From Bosea sp. 124 (GTDB taxonomy: Bacteria; Pseudomonadota; Alphaproteobacteria; Rhizobiales; Beijerinckiaceae), in assembly GCF_003046175.1 (NCBI RefSeq), contig NZ_PZZM01000001.1, positions 4,233,001 to 4,297,000 of the forward strand: a stretch of 64,000 nucleotides of DNA. The letters run 5' to 3'. A program made the position numbers and the translations under genes. How positions within the stretch are numbered: position 1 is the first letter of the stretch; the number at the start of each line of letters is the position of its first letter. Of this stretch, positions 43,250-52,468 are shown one piece after another. The notes below the pieces were generated by a model. That model saw only the letters and a program-made list of their open reading frames with translations. It had not been told where the DNA came from and did no database searches.

Positions 43250-44911
43250 ATGAGCGAGCGCTTCAAGCAGTTCCAGGCCGTGTTTCCGGAGGAGGCCTGC
43301 CTCGAGGCGCTGATGCGCGCCCGCCATGGCGGCAGCAGCATGACCTGCCCGGCCTGCGGGCGCCCAAGTACCTTCGAACCCCGCCCGAAGCTGCGCGCCT
43401 TCTCCTGCGGGCATTGCAACTACATGATCCAGCCGGGCGCCGGCACGGTGCTGGACAACCGCCGTACGCCCCTCCAGCTCTGGTTCTTCGCCCTCAAGCT
43501 CGTTGCCGAGCAGGGCAGCAAGGCTACCATCGGCCTGATCGAACGGGAGGCGAGGGTGCCGGCGATCACCGCGCGCCGGCTGGTCGACGATCTCGTGGCC
43601 CTCGAGGCACAGCGGCTGGACTGGTTCGCGAGCCTGCATCGCCGTGTCGCCGGGGAGAAGGCGGCTCCGGAGCGTCCAGGGCCCGCTAGGGTTCCCGACA
43701 AGGCGAGGGCGGTCAAAGCCGACACCGGCGGGGCGAAGGAGGGCGCTGCGAAGCCGCCGCCTGCGACGTTCGGCACGGAGCCCGTCGCAGGCCGGGGCCT
43801 GTCCGGACGGATGATGATGTTCGGGCTCGCGGCCGGCATCGCCTGCGTCGCGGTGGCGGTGCTTGGCATCGCGATGGCGAAGCTCAGGCAGGAGGAGACG
43901 CCGCCTGATCCGGAGATGGTCGCGATCCTCGCCGCCCCGGCTCTCCAGACCGCTGCGCGGCCCTCGTTGATCCTGTCCTCGGTCGAGAGCGATCTTGAGG
44001 CGGCGCGGCAGGCGACCGAGTTCGCGCTCAACAACGATCCGACGCTGGCCGAGATCAAGGAGCAGGTGGCAGCCGTGCAGGAGGTTCCGGTCGTGCCGCT
44101 GGTGCTGCCGCCGTCCAACATCCTGCTGGTGCCGCCGAAGCTGCCTGCCGGGCAGGCCGCCATCGGTCCGAAGTCACAGATTCCAAAGGCGCCGATCACC
44201 AGCGGCGGCGATCCCGAGCAACTCCTGACCTTCGGCCCGATCCGGATCCGCCGCCATCTCGTCGAAACGATCGTGCGGGCCGGCAAGGTCGTGGGCGCCG
44301 ATCCCACCCTGCTGATGGCGGTCGCCGACAAGGAATCCTCGTTCTCGACGTCGGTCCAGGCCAAGACCTCCTCGGCCACCGGTCTTTACCAATTCATCGA
44401 GCAGACCTGGCTCGGCGTCGTCAGCGAATTCGGCGTCAAGCATGGGCTGGCAGCGGAGACGAAGCTGATCGGAAAGAACGGCCGGCAGTTCTTCGTCTCG
44501 GACGGGGCAGAGCGTCAGCGGATCCTCGATCTCCGGCGCGAGCCCTATCTCTCGGCGCTGCTCGCCGGCGAGATGCTGAAGCGCGATACGCTGCGGCTGG
44601 AAAAGGCGATGGGGCGCCATCTCACCGGCGGCGAGATCTATCTGATCCATTTCCTCGGGCCCGATGCCGCCCAGACCTTCATCGAGACGATGGAGGAAAA
44701 GCCTGATGTCAAGGCGGCCGATCTGCTGCCGAAACCGGCGCAGGCCAACCGGCCGATCTTCTATGCCGAGGCCGGGGGCGAGACCAAGACACTCTCCGTC
44801 TCCGAGGTTCACCGGAAATTCAACGACATGATCAAGGTCCGGCTCGACCGCTACAGCGCTGTGAGGCCGGGCGCGGCACAGGCCGTCAACCGTCCGACGG
44901 CGAAGAAGTGA
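43250..44911 (+). CDS. Membrane-anchored lytic transglycosylase with N-terminal transposase-type zinc ribbon
   Basis: A 553-residue protein. Residues 30-110 look like the zinc ribbon and helix-turn-helix of IS1595-type transposases (CPAC at Cys33/36, CGHC at Cys53/56, then NRRTPLQLWFFALKLV). A linker leads to one transmembrane helix (about 188-209, FGLAAGIACVAVAVLGIAMA), then an Ala/Pro-rich part and a C-terminal SLT domain (about 330-520), with catalytic Glu362 (VADKESSF) and KTSSATGLYQFIEQTW. Orientation predicts a cytoplasmic ribbon and periplasmic wall-cutting domain. Such activity would help the T6SS pass the wall. Paralogue: 742-1854. Confidence 0.85.
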   Translation: MSERFKQFQAVFPEEACLEALMRARHGGSSMTCPACGRPSTFEPRPKLRAFSCGHCNYMIQPGAGTVLDNRRTPLQLWFFALKLVAEQGSKATIGLIEREARVPAITARRLVDDLVALEAQRLDWFASLHRRVAGEKAAPERPGPARVPDKARAVKADTGGAKEGAAKPPPATFGTEPVAGRGLSGRMMMFGLAAGIACVAVAVLGIAMAKLRQEETPPDPEMVAILAAPALQTAARPSLILSSVESDLEAARQATEFALNNDPTLAEIKEQVAAVQEVPVVPLVLPPSNILLVPPKLPAGQAAIGPKSQIPKAPITSGGDPEQLLTFGPIRIRRHLVETIVRAGKVVGADPTLLMAVADKESSFSTSVQAKTSSATGLYQFIEQTWLGVVSEFGVKHGLAAETKLIGKNGRQFFVSDGAERQRILDLRREPYLSALLAGEMLKRDTLRLEKAMGRHLTGGEIYLIHFLGPDAAQTFIETMEEKPDVKAADLLPKPAQANRPIFYAEAGGETKTLSVSEVHRKFNDMIKVRLDRYSAVRPGAAQAVNRPTAKK

Positions 44912-44996
44912 GCGGACGGCGCGGGAGCTTTTGGAAGCGAAGAGGATGCCTGTGGCCGTCGTCGCAGGTTCGGGATCAACAGGGGAGACAAGGACC

Positions 44997-45278
44997 ATGG
45001 CAGCCAACCGTTTCGAGCAGGTCGACGAGGCCCAGCCGGACGCGATCACACTGACGCTGATCCAGCGCGACGGCGAAACACTGGGCCGCATTGCCTGCCC
45101 GGCGGAGCTGGCGGGAGGGCATCTCGTCAATGATTTCGTCAGCGACGAGATGGCTCCGGTCGACGCCTTCCGCTCCGCGGTGAGGCTCGCCAACGAAATC
45201 CGTGCGCCGATCGTCGTCGAGGACGCCGAGGGGTTGTGGCAGGACGCCTGGGGCGTGCTTTATCGCGAAGAGGACTGA
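44997..45278 (+). CDS. Small hypothetical protein
   Basis: A 93-residue soluble protein with AAGGA before its ATG. It looks like one alpha/beta domain: DAITLTLIQRDGETLGRIACP, then SDEMAPVDAFRSAVRLANEI and APIVVEDAEGLW, rich in acidic residues. No family recognised. It follows the zinc-ribbon transglycosylase by 85 bp and converges with ppkA, 24 bp away. Confidence 0.6.
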   Translation: MAANRFEQVDEAQPDAITLTLIQRDGETLGRIACPAELAGGHLVNDFVSDEMAPVDAFRSAVRLANEIRAPIVVEDAEGLWQDAWGVLYREED

Positions 45279-45302
45279 GCCGGCAGGTCGAGGCCTCGGC
45301 CG

Positions 45303-47336
45303 TCACTCGATCCGGAAATAGCGGACGCCAATGCCGATCTTGCCGCCCTGCCGTGCGACGTCCTGCTTCAGGCTGGCGAAGAAGTCGCTCGACGGCGTCG
45401 GGTTCGGGCCGGACAGCGCCGGCAGCGGCGTCTGGCTGATGAAGGTCAGGACGGTTTGCGGGCGCGGCGCTCCCCCGGCTGCCGATTCGAGCTTGAGGTT
45501 GAAGTTCGAGCGGCGGCCGTCGCGCCTGAGATAGCTCGCCAGATTGTAGACGAGGCCGTCGTCGCCGATCAGCACGACGGCGACGTTGCGGCCGCCGTCA
45601 TTGTCGACCGTGCCGCTCAGCACGTCGCCGCTCTTCATGTTGAAGGCGTTGATCTGCAGCCGCGGCGTGCGGTCGATGTCGTCGCCGAGCTGGCGCAGGA
45701 AATCGGCCATCGGGCATTGCGCCGCCGTGATCGGACGCAGATGGATCTGGGCCTCGAAGCCATGGGTTGCCTTGAACGCGGCATCGAAGGCGACGAAGGG
45801 CTCGGTCGTATTGCCGAAGCCCTCCAGCACGGCGCGCCGCTCCGACAGCTCCGTCGGCCAGAGGAAGAAGCAGGGCCCGCCCTCATAGGTCGCGACATAG
45901 CGCTGGATGCGTTCGGCCGGCGTGCCGGGCGGCCGTTCCGTCGACGAGGCCGGCGGTGGCTCGTTGCGGCCGGCATTGCCGGAGGGTGTTTCGGGCCGCG
46001 TCGGTGGTGACTGCTGCGGCGGAGGCGCCGGTATCGCGGGCGGCAGCGGCGGCTCGATGCTCGTCGGCTGCGGCATCCTCGGGTCGGGCTGGCTCGACAC
46101 AGGCGGTTTCGGTTCCGGCTGCGGAGGCAAAGCGGGCCGTTCCGGCGGCGTGGTTGTCATGCCGATCTGCGGATTCGGCTGCGGCCTGGGCGGCGTCGCG
46201 GGCGGGGCGGCGGACGGCGGCTCCGATGCGGTCGGGGGTGGGGTCAGGGCGGGCGGCGGCGTTGCCGGTTCCGCACCGACCAGGTCCGGCGGCTTGTTCT
46301 GCGCCTGTGCGGAAGGCTCCTGCCTTGGCTCGGAAAGGGCCGGCGGGGCTTCGCTCGGCGGGCGCTGATCGCCTCCGAGGATTGTCCAGCCATAAAATCC
46401 GCCGGCGGCCAGCAGCGCGACGGCTGCAACGCCCGCCACAGCGCGCAGCGGCAATCCGCCTCCGGCCGCTTTTGCGGGCGCGGTCTTCGGTTGCCAGGCT
46501 GCGACCTCCGACATGTCGGCGAGGCGGTCGGCTGGGTCGCCCGCAAGCATGCGCGCCAGCAGCGGGCGGATGCGTGCATCGACGCCCGACAAATCCGGTA
46601 CGCGGCGGCGCTTGTCGAGAATCTGGACCTGCGTGCCGCCCATGTCGAGCGGCCTGCCGGTCAGCGCCTCGGCGAGCACGAGCCCGAAGCTGTACATGTC
46701 GGAGCGGCCGGTGACGTCGCCGCCATAGAGGCCGAGCTGTTCGGGCGAGACATAGTTGTATTTGCCCGCGAAGCCGGAGCCGATGACCGTGCCTTCGCCC
46801 AGGATGCTGGAGCGGGCGATGCCGAAATCGATGATCTTGGCCCGCGCCAGGCTGCCGCCCGGCAGGATGATGTTGTCGGGCGAGACGTCGCGATGGACGA
46901 TGCCGAGCAGATGGGCGGCATGGAGGCCGGGCGCGATGCGCCGGCGGAGCACGTCGACCTCATCCAGGCTCAGCGGTCCTTCCTTGATGCGTTCGGACAG
47001 CGGCTGGCCGTCGACGAACTCCATCGCGAGATAGGGCGACTGGGTGACCGGATCGATGGTGAAGACGTAATAGCGAACGATCGCTTCGTTGTAGAGGTTG
47101 TGCAGCGCGGCCGCCTCGCGCCGGAACAGCGCCAGCGCAGCCTCGTCGCGCGCCATTTCCGGGCGGATCATCTTGATCGCGACCGCGTCGCCGGTCTGGA
47201 TGGCGCGGCCCTTGTAGACCTCGCCCATGCCGCCGACAGCGATCAGGCGCTCGACCTCGTAGATGCCGTTCAGCGTGGTCCCGACGGAGACGGCGCCGGC
47301 GCGCGGCGCGAAGACAGTGCGCTCGGAGTCGCTCAT
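45303..47336 (-). CDS. ppkA: Serine/threonine protein kinase of the T6SS (PpkA)
   Basis: A 677-residue protein. Kinase domain about residues 25-280: Gly-rich loop VGGMGEVY, Lys55 (VAIKMI), catalytic loop HRDVSPDN (Asp150, Asn155) and DFGIA (Asp170). One transmembrane helix near 310 (VAGVAAVALLAAGGFYG) is followed by a long Pro-rich linker and a periplasmic domain (about 490-677) with NAFNMKSGDVLSGTVDNDGG. The gene overlaps pppA by 4 bp. In Pseudomonas and Agrobacterium the kinase phosphorylates Fha or TssL and turns secretion on. Starts at MSDSERTVF. Confidence 0.92.
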   Translation of the reverse strand: MSDSERTVFAPRAGAVSVGTTLNGIYEVERLIAVGGMGEVYKGRAIQTGDAVAIKMIRPEMARDEAALALFRREAAALHNLYNEAIVRYYVFTIDPVTQSPYLAMEFVDGQPLSERIKEGPLSLDEVDVLRRRIAPGLHAAHLLGIVHRDVSPDNIILPGGSLARAKIIDFGIARSSILGEGTVIGSGFAGKYNYVSPEQLGLYGGDVTGRSDMYSFGLVLAEALTGRPLDMGGTQVQILDKRRRVPDLSGVDARIRPLLARMLAGDPADRLADMSEVAAWQPKTAPAKAAGGGLPLRAVAGVAAVALLAAGGFYGWTILGGDQRPPSEAPPALSEPRQEPSAQAQNKPPDLVGAEPATPPPALTPPPTASEPPSAAPPATPPRPQPNPQIGMTTTPPERPALPPQPEPKPPVSSQPDPRMPQPTSIEPPLPPAIPAPPPQQSPPTRPETPSGNAGRNEPPPASSTERPPGTPAERIQRYVATYEGGPCFFLWPTELSERRAVLEGFGNTTEPFVAFDAAFKATHGFEAQIHLRPITAAQCPMADFLRQLGDDIDRTPRLQINAFNMKSGDVLSGTVDNDGGRNVAVVLIGDDGLVYNLASYLRRDGRRSNFNLKLESAAGGAPRPQTVLTFISQTPLPALSGPNPTPSSDFFASLKQDVARQGGKIGIGVRYFRIE

Positions 47337-48130
47337 GGCGTGTCGTCTCCCTGCATGCGCCTGTTCGGCATCCATCGCGTGTTCCGGGCCTCGCCATGAT
47401 GATAACGGACGATGATTACCGTGACATTGTCGCGCGCGCCGCGCTGCAAGGTCAGCGCCAGCAGGGCGTCACAGGCCTGCTGGGCGCCGGCATCGCCGAC
47501 CGCCTGCAGGATTTCGTCATCCGCGACATGCTCGGTCAGGCCGTCCGAGCAAAGCACGAAGACGTCCTCGCTCTCGATCTCGCCTGAGTCGAGATCGAGT
47601 TCGGGCGTGTCGTGGACGCCAATGGCGCGGGTGATGACATGGCGGCGGGGCGAGCGCTTTGCCTCCTCGGGCGTGAGCACGCCGCGCTCGACCATGTCCT
47701 GGACCTCGGTATGGTCGCGCGAGATCTGCGCGATCTGGCCGGCGCGGACGAGATAGACGCGGCTGTCGCCGGACCAGACGCAGGCGAAATGCTGATCGTG
47801 GACGAGCAGGACAGCGAGCGTGGAGCCCATCGGCGCGCCGCCATTGTCGGCGATGCGCCGGCGCAGCTCTTCATTGGCCTGCAGCACGCCGCTCTCCAGC
47901 CGCGCCAGCAGGTCCGGCGCGGACTGCGTCGCGCCGATGCGTTCGATCGCGCCCGCGACAGTTGCACTCGCGAGGGCGCCGTTCTCATGGCCGCCCATGC
48001 CGTCCGCCACGGCCCAGATACCGAACTCCGGCCGGACGACGAGATTGTCCTCATTGGCGCTGCGGACGCGGCCGACATGGCTGATCGCGCCGGTCTCGAA
48101 AGGGGCCGTCGCCCGGCTCAGGTCGTTCAT
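47333..48130 (-). CDS. pppA: PP2C-type phosphatase of the T6SS (PppA)
   Basis: A 265-residue PPM phosphatase. Metal-binding motifs are intact: SANEDNL near residue 25, WAVADGMGGHENG near 40, WSGDSRVYL near 118, CSDGLTEHV near 190 and GARDNVTVI near 230. It removes the phosphate placed by PpkA in studied systems. Both ends overlap neighbours by 4 bp (tagF before, ppkA after), showing tight coupling of the kinase/phosphatase pair. Confidence 0.94.
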   Translation of the reverse strand: MNDLSRATAPFETGAISHVGRVRSANEDNLVVRPEFGIWAVADGMGGHENGALASATVAGAIERIGATQSAPDLLARLESGVLQANEELRRRIADNGGAPMGSTLAVLLVHDQHFACVWSGDSRVYLVRAGQIAQISRDHTEVQDMVERGVLTPEEAKRSPRRHVITRAIGVHDTPELDLDSGEIESEDVFVLCSDGLTEHVADDEILQAVGDAGAQQACDALLALTLQRGARDNVTVIIVRYHHGEARNTRWMPNRRMQGDDTP

Positions 48131-48834
48131 GGTCCGGCTCGCCCCTGTGGGAGGAACGCATCGAAGCGGCCGGTCAGCAGGCCGCTGAACAGATAGGGGT
48201 CCGGCAGGCCATGGCCGGCCAGAGCGAGCGGCTCGAAATTATCGCCGCCCACGGTCCAGAAGCAGGTCGCATGCGCATAGGCGCGGGCATGGTCCTCGAC
48301 CCGCAGCGCCGCCAGCCGCTCGGGAAAGCTCGCAGTGCTGAGCGCCGTGACGATGCTGCCGTCGGGCAGGCGCGCCATCTCCGCCGGCGGAGCGGCCAGC
48401 AAGGCGTCGTTCGGCACGGGCAACTGGCCGAGGCGCAGCGAGACGGCCTCGAAACTCGCCTCGGCATCGAGCGCCTGCAGCAGGAAATCCTCGATCTGGC
48501 TGAACCACGCATCCTGCGGGTCGAGCTCCGGATGCGGGATCGCGCCGCCTGTCTCGGCCACGGCGAAGACCGTCAGCGGGAAATAGCGGCCGACGCCATC
48601 GACCGAGGGCATGAAGGCGCCGGCGACGGTCTGGCCGCAGAAGGCCTGGCCGATCCAGAAGCGCCAGATCGGCGCGTTGAGAAAGGCGTTCTGCCAGCCG
48701 CCCGCGAGTTCGAGCCGGCTCGCGGTCAGGCCGCCCTGGAGCCAGGCCTCGTAGACCTTGAGGAAGGCGGCCGGCGCATTCACGGCGATGAAGTCGCGCT
48801 TGCCCGGCAGCTTCCCGAACAATCCGCACGCCAT
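48127..48834 (-). CDS. tagF: T6SS accessory protein TagF (ImpM family)
   Basis: A 235-residue protein of the BMA_A0400/ImpM family: the start GLFGKLPGKRDFIAVN is diagnostic, followed by WRFWIGQAFCG and VGRYFPLTVF. TagF represses T6SS assembly post-translationally through Fha in other species, sometimes fused to PppA; here the two are separate but overlap by 4 bp. Confidence 0.92.
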   Translation of the reverse strand: MACGLFGKLPGKRDFIAVNAPAAFLKVYEAWLQGGLTASRLELAGGWQNAFLNAPIWRFWIGQAFCGQTVAGAFMPSVDGVGRYFPLTVFAVAETGGAIPHPELDPQDAWFSQIEDFLLQALDAEASFEAVSLRLGQLPVPNDALLAAPPAEMARLPDGSIVTALSTASFPERLAALRVEDHARAYAHATCFWTVGGDNFEPLALAGHGLPDPYLFSGLLTGRFDAFLPQGRAGP

Positions 48835-48838
48835 TTCC

Positions 48839-51800
48839 TCAGATCCCCGTCGGGCAGCGGATCTCCCGCAAGGCGGGCAGGATCAGGGGGTTCTTGAGCG
48901 ATCCGACGCCAAAGGAATAGCCGACCTGGCGCCCCCCGGCCGCCAGCGTCAAACCGACATTGTCACCCTGCTTCAGCACCGAGCCTGTATCGAGCAGGCG
49001 GAAGAAGGACCAGACGCCGTCCTTCTCGAAGAGCTTGGCCTCGCCGGATGGCGCGCTCGGCCCGCTGGAGAAGAAGCCGCCGCCGAAGGCGCCGCCACCG
49101 CTGGCGCCGCCGAGCGTCAGCGTGATGGCGGTGCGGCCGATGCCGGCGCCCGGCCACATCACCGGCGCCGGCGTGTTGACGCCCTGCTGGCTCTGTACCG
49201 TGAAGCCGTTGATCTCGAGCTTGGCACTGGCCGCATCGGCAGAGAGCGCCGTCGGCACCACGATCATCTGGAAGGAGGGCAGGTTGCCGCCGGTTGGGAA
49301 GAAGGCCTCCCGGATCTCGCTGGCGCGCTGGAACTCGCGCAGCGTCGTGGCTGAGAGCGCGCGGGCGACGCGGCTTTCGACGCGCCAGTTCCATTGCGCC
49401 TTGGAGCTGTCGACATAGGGTTCGAGCCGCTCCTTGTAGAACTTGTCCATGATGCCGCCGGGCGCGAACAGCCGGGCGAAATCCGCCAGGGGCACATCGC
49501 GCGCGCTCGCCTTCACGAAGGGGAAGCGGTTGGTCAGGATCTCGGTGCAGACGCGGCTGACCTGATCGCCCAGCGCCTGTCGCAGCAGCGCGACGGTGGC
49601 GCCCGTGGCATCGCCTTCGAAATCATTGACGGCGGAGACGACCATGGCGCCGAACGGCGCGGGGTAGCGGGAGGAGTTGGCGCGCAGCGCCGCGATTAGC
49701 GGAACCAGCGCAGCATTGGCCGCGGCCGACTGGGCCGGGTTGGTCGCGGCGATGGCGAGGTTCTGGTTGATCTCGGCCAGGATCTGCAGGAGCTGGTCGA
49801 CCGGCCGGCGCCCGAGATCGCCCTCGACCAGGATATGGAGCGGCTTGAACTGGCTCTCGATATCGGCGCCGAGCGCTTCGTTGCCGCCGCCGCCGAGCAC
49901 GCGCTCGACGCCGGGCGCGCTCAGGGGCAGGTTGGTGCCGAGCCGGCTGAGCGCCTCGTTGGCGCGCTTCTCCAGGATGTCGGTGGCGGCGGCGGCCGCG
50001 GCTTTCCGGGCCGAGGGGCGCTCCTTGGTGAGCTGCGTCTCGTCGCGGACGGATTCGAGGATCTGCTTGAAGGGCGACGTCGGCGCCGCCATCGCGCTCA
50101 GCGCGACATATTGCGGCTTGTCGGCATTGAGAGGTCGCAGCTTGAGCCGGACCAGGGTGCGCTGCCAGGAGGCGACATAGTCGCGGCTGTAGAGCTTCAG
50201 CAGGTCCTGGAACAGGGTGGCGTATTGCGAGATGATCGCCTGCTGGTCGACATTCTCGCCCAGCACCCAGCGCTCCTTCTCGATCCGGTCGCCGATGTCG
50301 CCGAGGCGGTCGACGAAGGCGTTCTGGAAGCCGTCATAGGTGTAGAAATAGGGCACGCGGACCTGATCGAGGTCTTCGCCGCCGGCGCCCTCGAAAACCA
50401 GCCGGACATCCGAGCCACCGCGACGCGCCGCGACCCAGTCCTTCTGGCTCTGAGAGCGTGCCTGGGTGCGTAGCAGTTCATAGGCGCGTTCCGCGATGCT
50501 GAGGCGGCGCAGCGTGCGCTGGCTGTTCTCGATCAGCGACTGGTTGAGCTTGACCAGCGGCTCGGCGTCGCCGTCGTCGAGATCGAGCATCGCGACGAGG
50601 TGTTCTTCCAGCGCCTCGCGACCCTTGGCGTTGGCAGCGCCCGGAAAGAGGTTCTCGGCCCAGTCGAGCCGCATCCAGGCGATGACCAGATCGCGGTCGA
50701 GCTTCGCGTGGCCGCCGATCATCATGTAGACCTTCAGCGCCTCGTAGACGAAGCCCGGATTGTTGGCGTTGGCCTCGAGCTGCTCCTCCAGGCGGAAGAT
50801 GATGCGCGAGCGCAGCATCCGCTCCAGCGCCTGCTGATAGGTGATCTCGGCGGCATTCTGCAGCCGGTCGCGCTGGCTGAGCCCGAAGGTGGCGGAGACC
50901 GGCGTCGGCTCGGCGCGCGTGGCATAGCCTGTCGGCATGTTGCGCAGCTTGTGCAGCAGCGGCAGCACGCGGCTGAAATTGCGCTCCGAGATCGTCGTCT
51001 CCTGCAGCACGGGCGCGGCGCTGCTGCGGTAGTCGGAGAGGCCGTAATTGGTTGCGGTGATCAGGTCGCTGTTGCGCGAGAAGCTGACCCACCACAGGCC
51101 GAGCGCGAGAAGCGAAACGATCGCGACAGTCGCAAATCCGGCGACGCGCAGCATGGTGGCCCGGCGTGCGGCGCCGAGATCGGTCGAGACCCAGCCGGCT
51201 TCGCCGATGATCACCTTCTGGATCAGGTCGGTCAGGAAGTAGCTTTTGCCGCGGCCTGAATAGGCGCCGGCGCTGGCGTGATCGCTGCCGAAATTGCGCG
51301 AGAGCGCGCCGATCAACTGGTCGATCGGCGTACCTTCCTGCGTGCCGGAGGTGAAATAGAAGCCGCGCAGCGTCGCATTGGCGTGGTAGCGCGTCGGCTC
51401 GAAAACGCGGCCGAGAAAATCGGTGACCGAGCGTTTCAGCGTCGCCATCTGGCTCGGGAAGCCGAAGATCTGGGCGCGCGCGGTCGGGTTGGCCTCGTCC
51501 TGCAAACGGTCGGGCAGGCGCTCGTTCAATCGTTCGATCAGCGCGTCATATTCCGGCGCGACGTCGCCGATCATGTTGCGGGTCTTGTCGGTGGTCTGGA
51601 AGGAGTGGCCCCAGACCATGCGGCGCTGCGGCTCGGAGAGCGCGCCGAAGAACTCGTTGAAGCCGGCGATGAGGTCGGCCTTGGTGAAGACGGCATAGAC
51701 CGGGAAATCGACCTTCAGCCGCTCGTTCAGTTCGAGCAGGCGGTTGCGGATGGCGTCGGCATGCGCAGCGATCTCCTCAGGGCTCGCGGTCAGCAAATCC

Positions 51801-52453
51801 TCGACGCTGATCGCGACCATGACGCCGTTGATCGGCTGGCGTGGACGGTTGGTCTTGAGCAGGTCGAGGAAGGCAAGCCAGCTCGCCTTCTCGGCCTTGG
51901 TGTCGGTGTCCTGCGTGGTGTAGCGGCCGGCCGTGTCGATCAGCACCGCTTCCTCGGCGAACCACCAGTCGCAGTAGCGCGTGCCGCCGACGCCGGCGAT
52001 GGCGGCAGGCGCCGCGCCGCCACGCGCGAGCGGGAATTTCAACCCGGAATTAACCAGCGCCGTCGTCTTGCCGGCGCCGGGCGGGCCGATGATGACGTAC
52101 CAGGGCAGGTCGTAGAGATAATCGCCGCCCTCCTTGCCGCGCGCGCGACGCAGCGTCGCCAGGGCATCGCGCATGGCGCCAGACAGCGCGGCGCCGTCGC
52201 CTGTCGCCTCCTGCTGCTGTTCCAGCGCTTCGCTGAGTGCTGCGGTGGCGCGGCGGCGGCGGATCACGATCACGGCGATCCAGGCGATCGCGCCGAGCGC
52301 CAGCAGCGTGACGATCGGCAACCGCACCCAGATTGACTCGAAGGGCCTGACCTCGCCAACGGCCAGAAACGGCGCGCCGAACCAGATCAGCAGGCCGAGC
52401 GCCAGCGTTCCGAGCAGTATCGCGCCGATCCTGAGCCAGGTCGCGAGGTTCAT
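48839..52453 (-). CDS. tssM: T6SS membrane-complex protein TssM (IcmF)
   Basis: A 1204-residue inner-membrane protein. Two helices near the start (about 10-30 and 45-64) flank a cytoplasmic NTPase-like domain with a complete Walker A, GPPGAGKT (residues 123-130), and VLIDTAGRY (Walker B area). A third helix is near 445 (FATVAIVSLLALGLWWVSF), followed by a long periplasmic part with the ImcF-related domain and a C-terminal beta domain. With TssL it forms the membrane complex. Starts 15 bp after tssL. Confidence 0.95.
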   Translation of the reverse strand: MNLATWLRIGAILLGTLALGLLIWFGAPFLAVGEVRPFESIWVRLPIVTLLALGAIAWIAVIVIRRRRATAALSEALEQQQEATGDGAALSGAMRDALATLRRARGKEGGDYLYDLPWYVIIGPPGAGKTTALVNSGLKFPLARGGAAPAAIAGVGGTRYCDWWFAEEAVLIDTAGRYTTQDTDTKAEKASWLAFLDLLKTNRPRQPINGVMVAISVEDLLTASPEEIAAHADAIRNRLLELNERLKVDFPVYAVFTKADLIAGFNEFFGALSEPQRRMVWGHSFQTTDKTRNMIGDVAPEYDALIERLNERLPDRLQDEANPTARAQIFGFPSQMATLKRSVTDFLGRVFEPTRYHANATLRGFYFTSGTQEGTPIDQLIGALSRNFGSDHASAGAYSGRGKSYFLTDLIQKVIIGEAGWVSTDLGAARRATMLRVAGFATVAIVSLLALGLWWVSFSRNSDLITATNYGLSDYRSSAAPVLQETTISERNFSRVLPLLHKLRNMPTGYATRAEPTPVSATFGLSQRDRLQNAAEITYQQALERMLRSRIIFRLEEQLEANANNPGFVYEALKVYMMIGGHAKLDRDLVIAWMRLDWAENLFPGAANAKGREALEEHLVAMLDLDDGDAEPLVKLNQSLIENSQRTLRRLSIAERAYELLRTQARSQSQKDWVAARRGGSDVRLVFEGAGGEDLDQVRVPYFYTYDGFQNAFVDRLGDIGDRIEKERWVLGENVDQQAIISQYATLFQDLLKLYSRDYVASWQRTLVRLKLRPLNADKPQYVALSAMAAPTSPFKQILESVRDETQLTKERPSARKAAAAAATDILEKRANEALSRLGTNLPLSAPGVERVLGGGGNEALGADIESQFKPLHILVEGDLGRRPVDQLLQILAEINQNLAIAATNPAQSAAANAALVPLIAALRANSSRYPAPFGAMVVSAVNDFEGDATGATVALLRQALGDQVSRVCTEILTNRFPFVKASARDVPLADFARLFAPGGIMDKFYKERLEPYVDSSKAQWNWRVESRVARALSATTLREFQRASEIREAFFPTGGNLPSFQMIVVPTALSADAASAKLEINGFTVQSQQGVNTPAPVMWPGAGIGRTAITLTLGGASGGGAFGGGFFSSGPSAPSGEAKLFEKDGVWSFFRLLDTGSVLKQGDNVGLTLAAGGRQVGYSFGVGSLKNPLILPALREIRCPTGI

Positions 52454-52468
52454 CCGCTTGAGCCTCCG

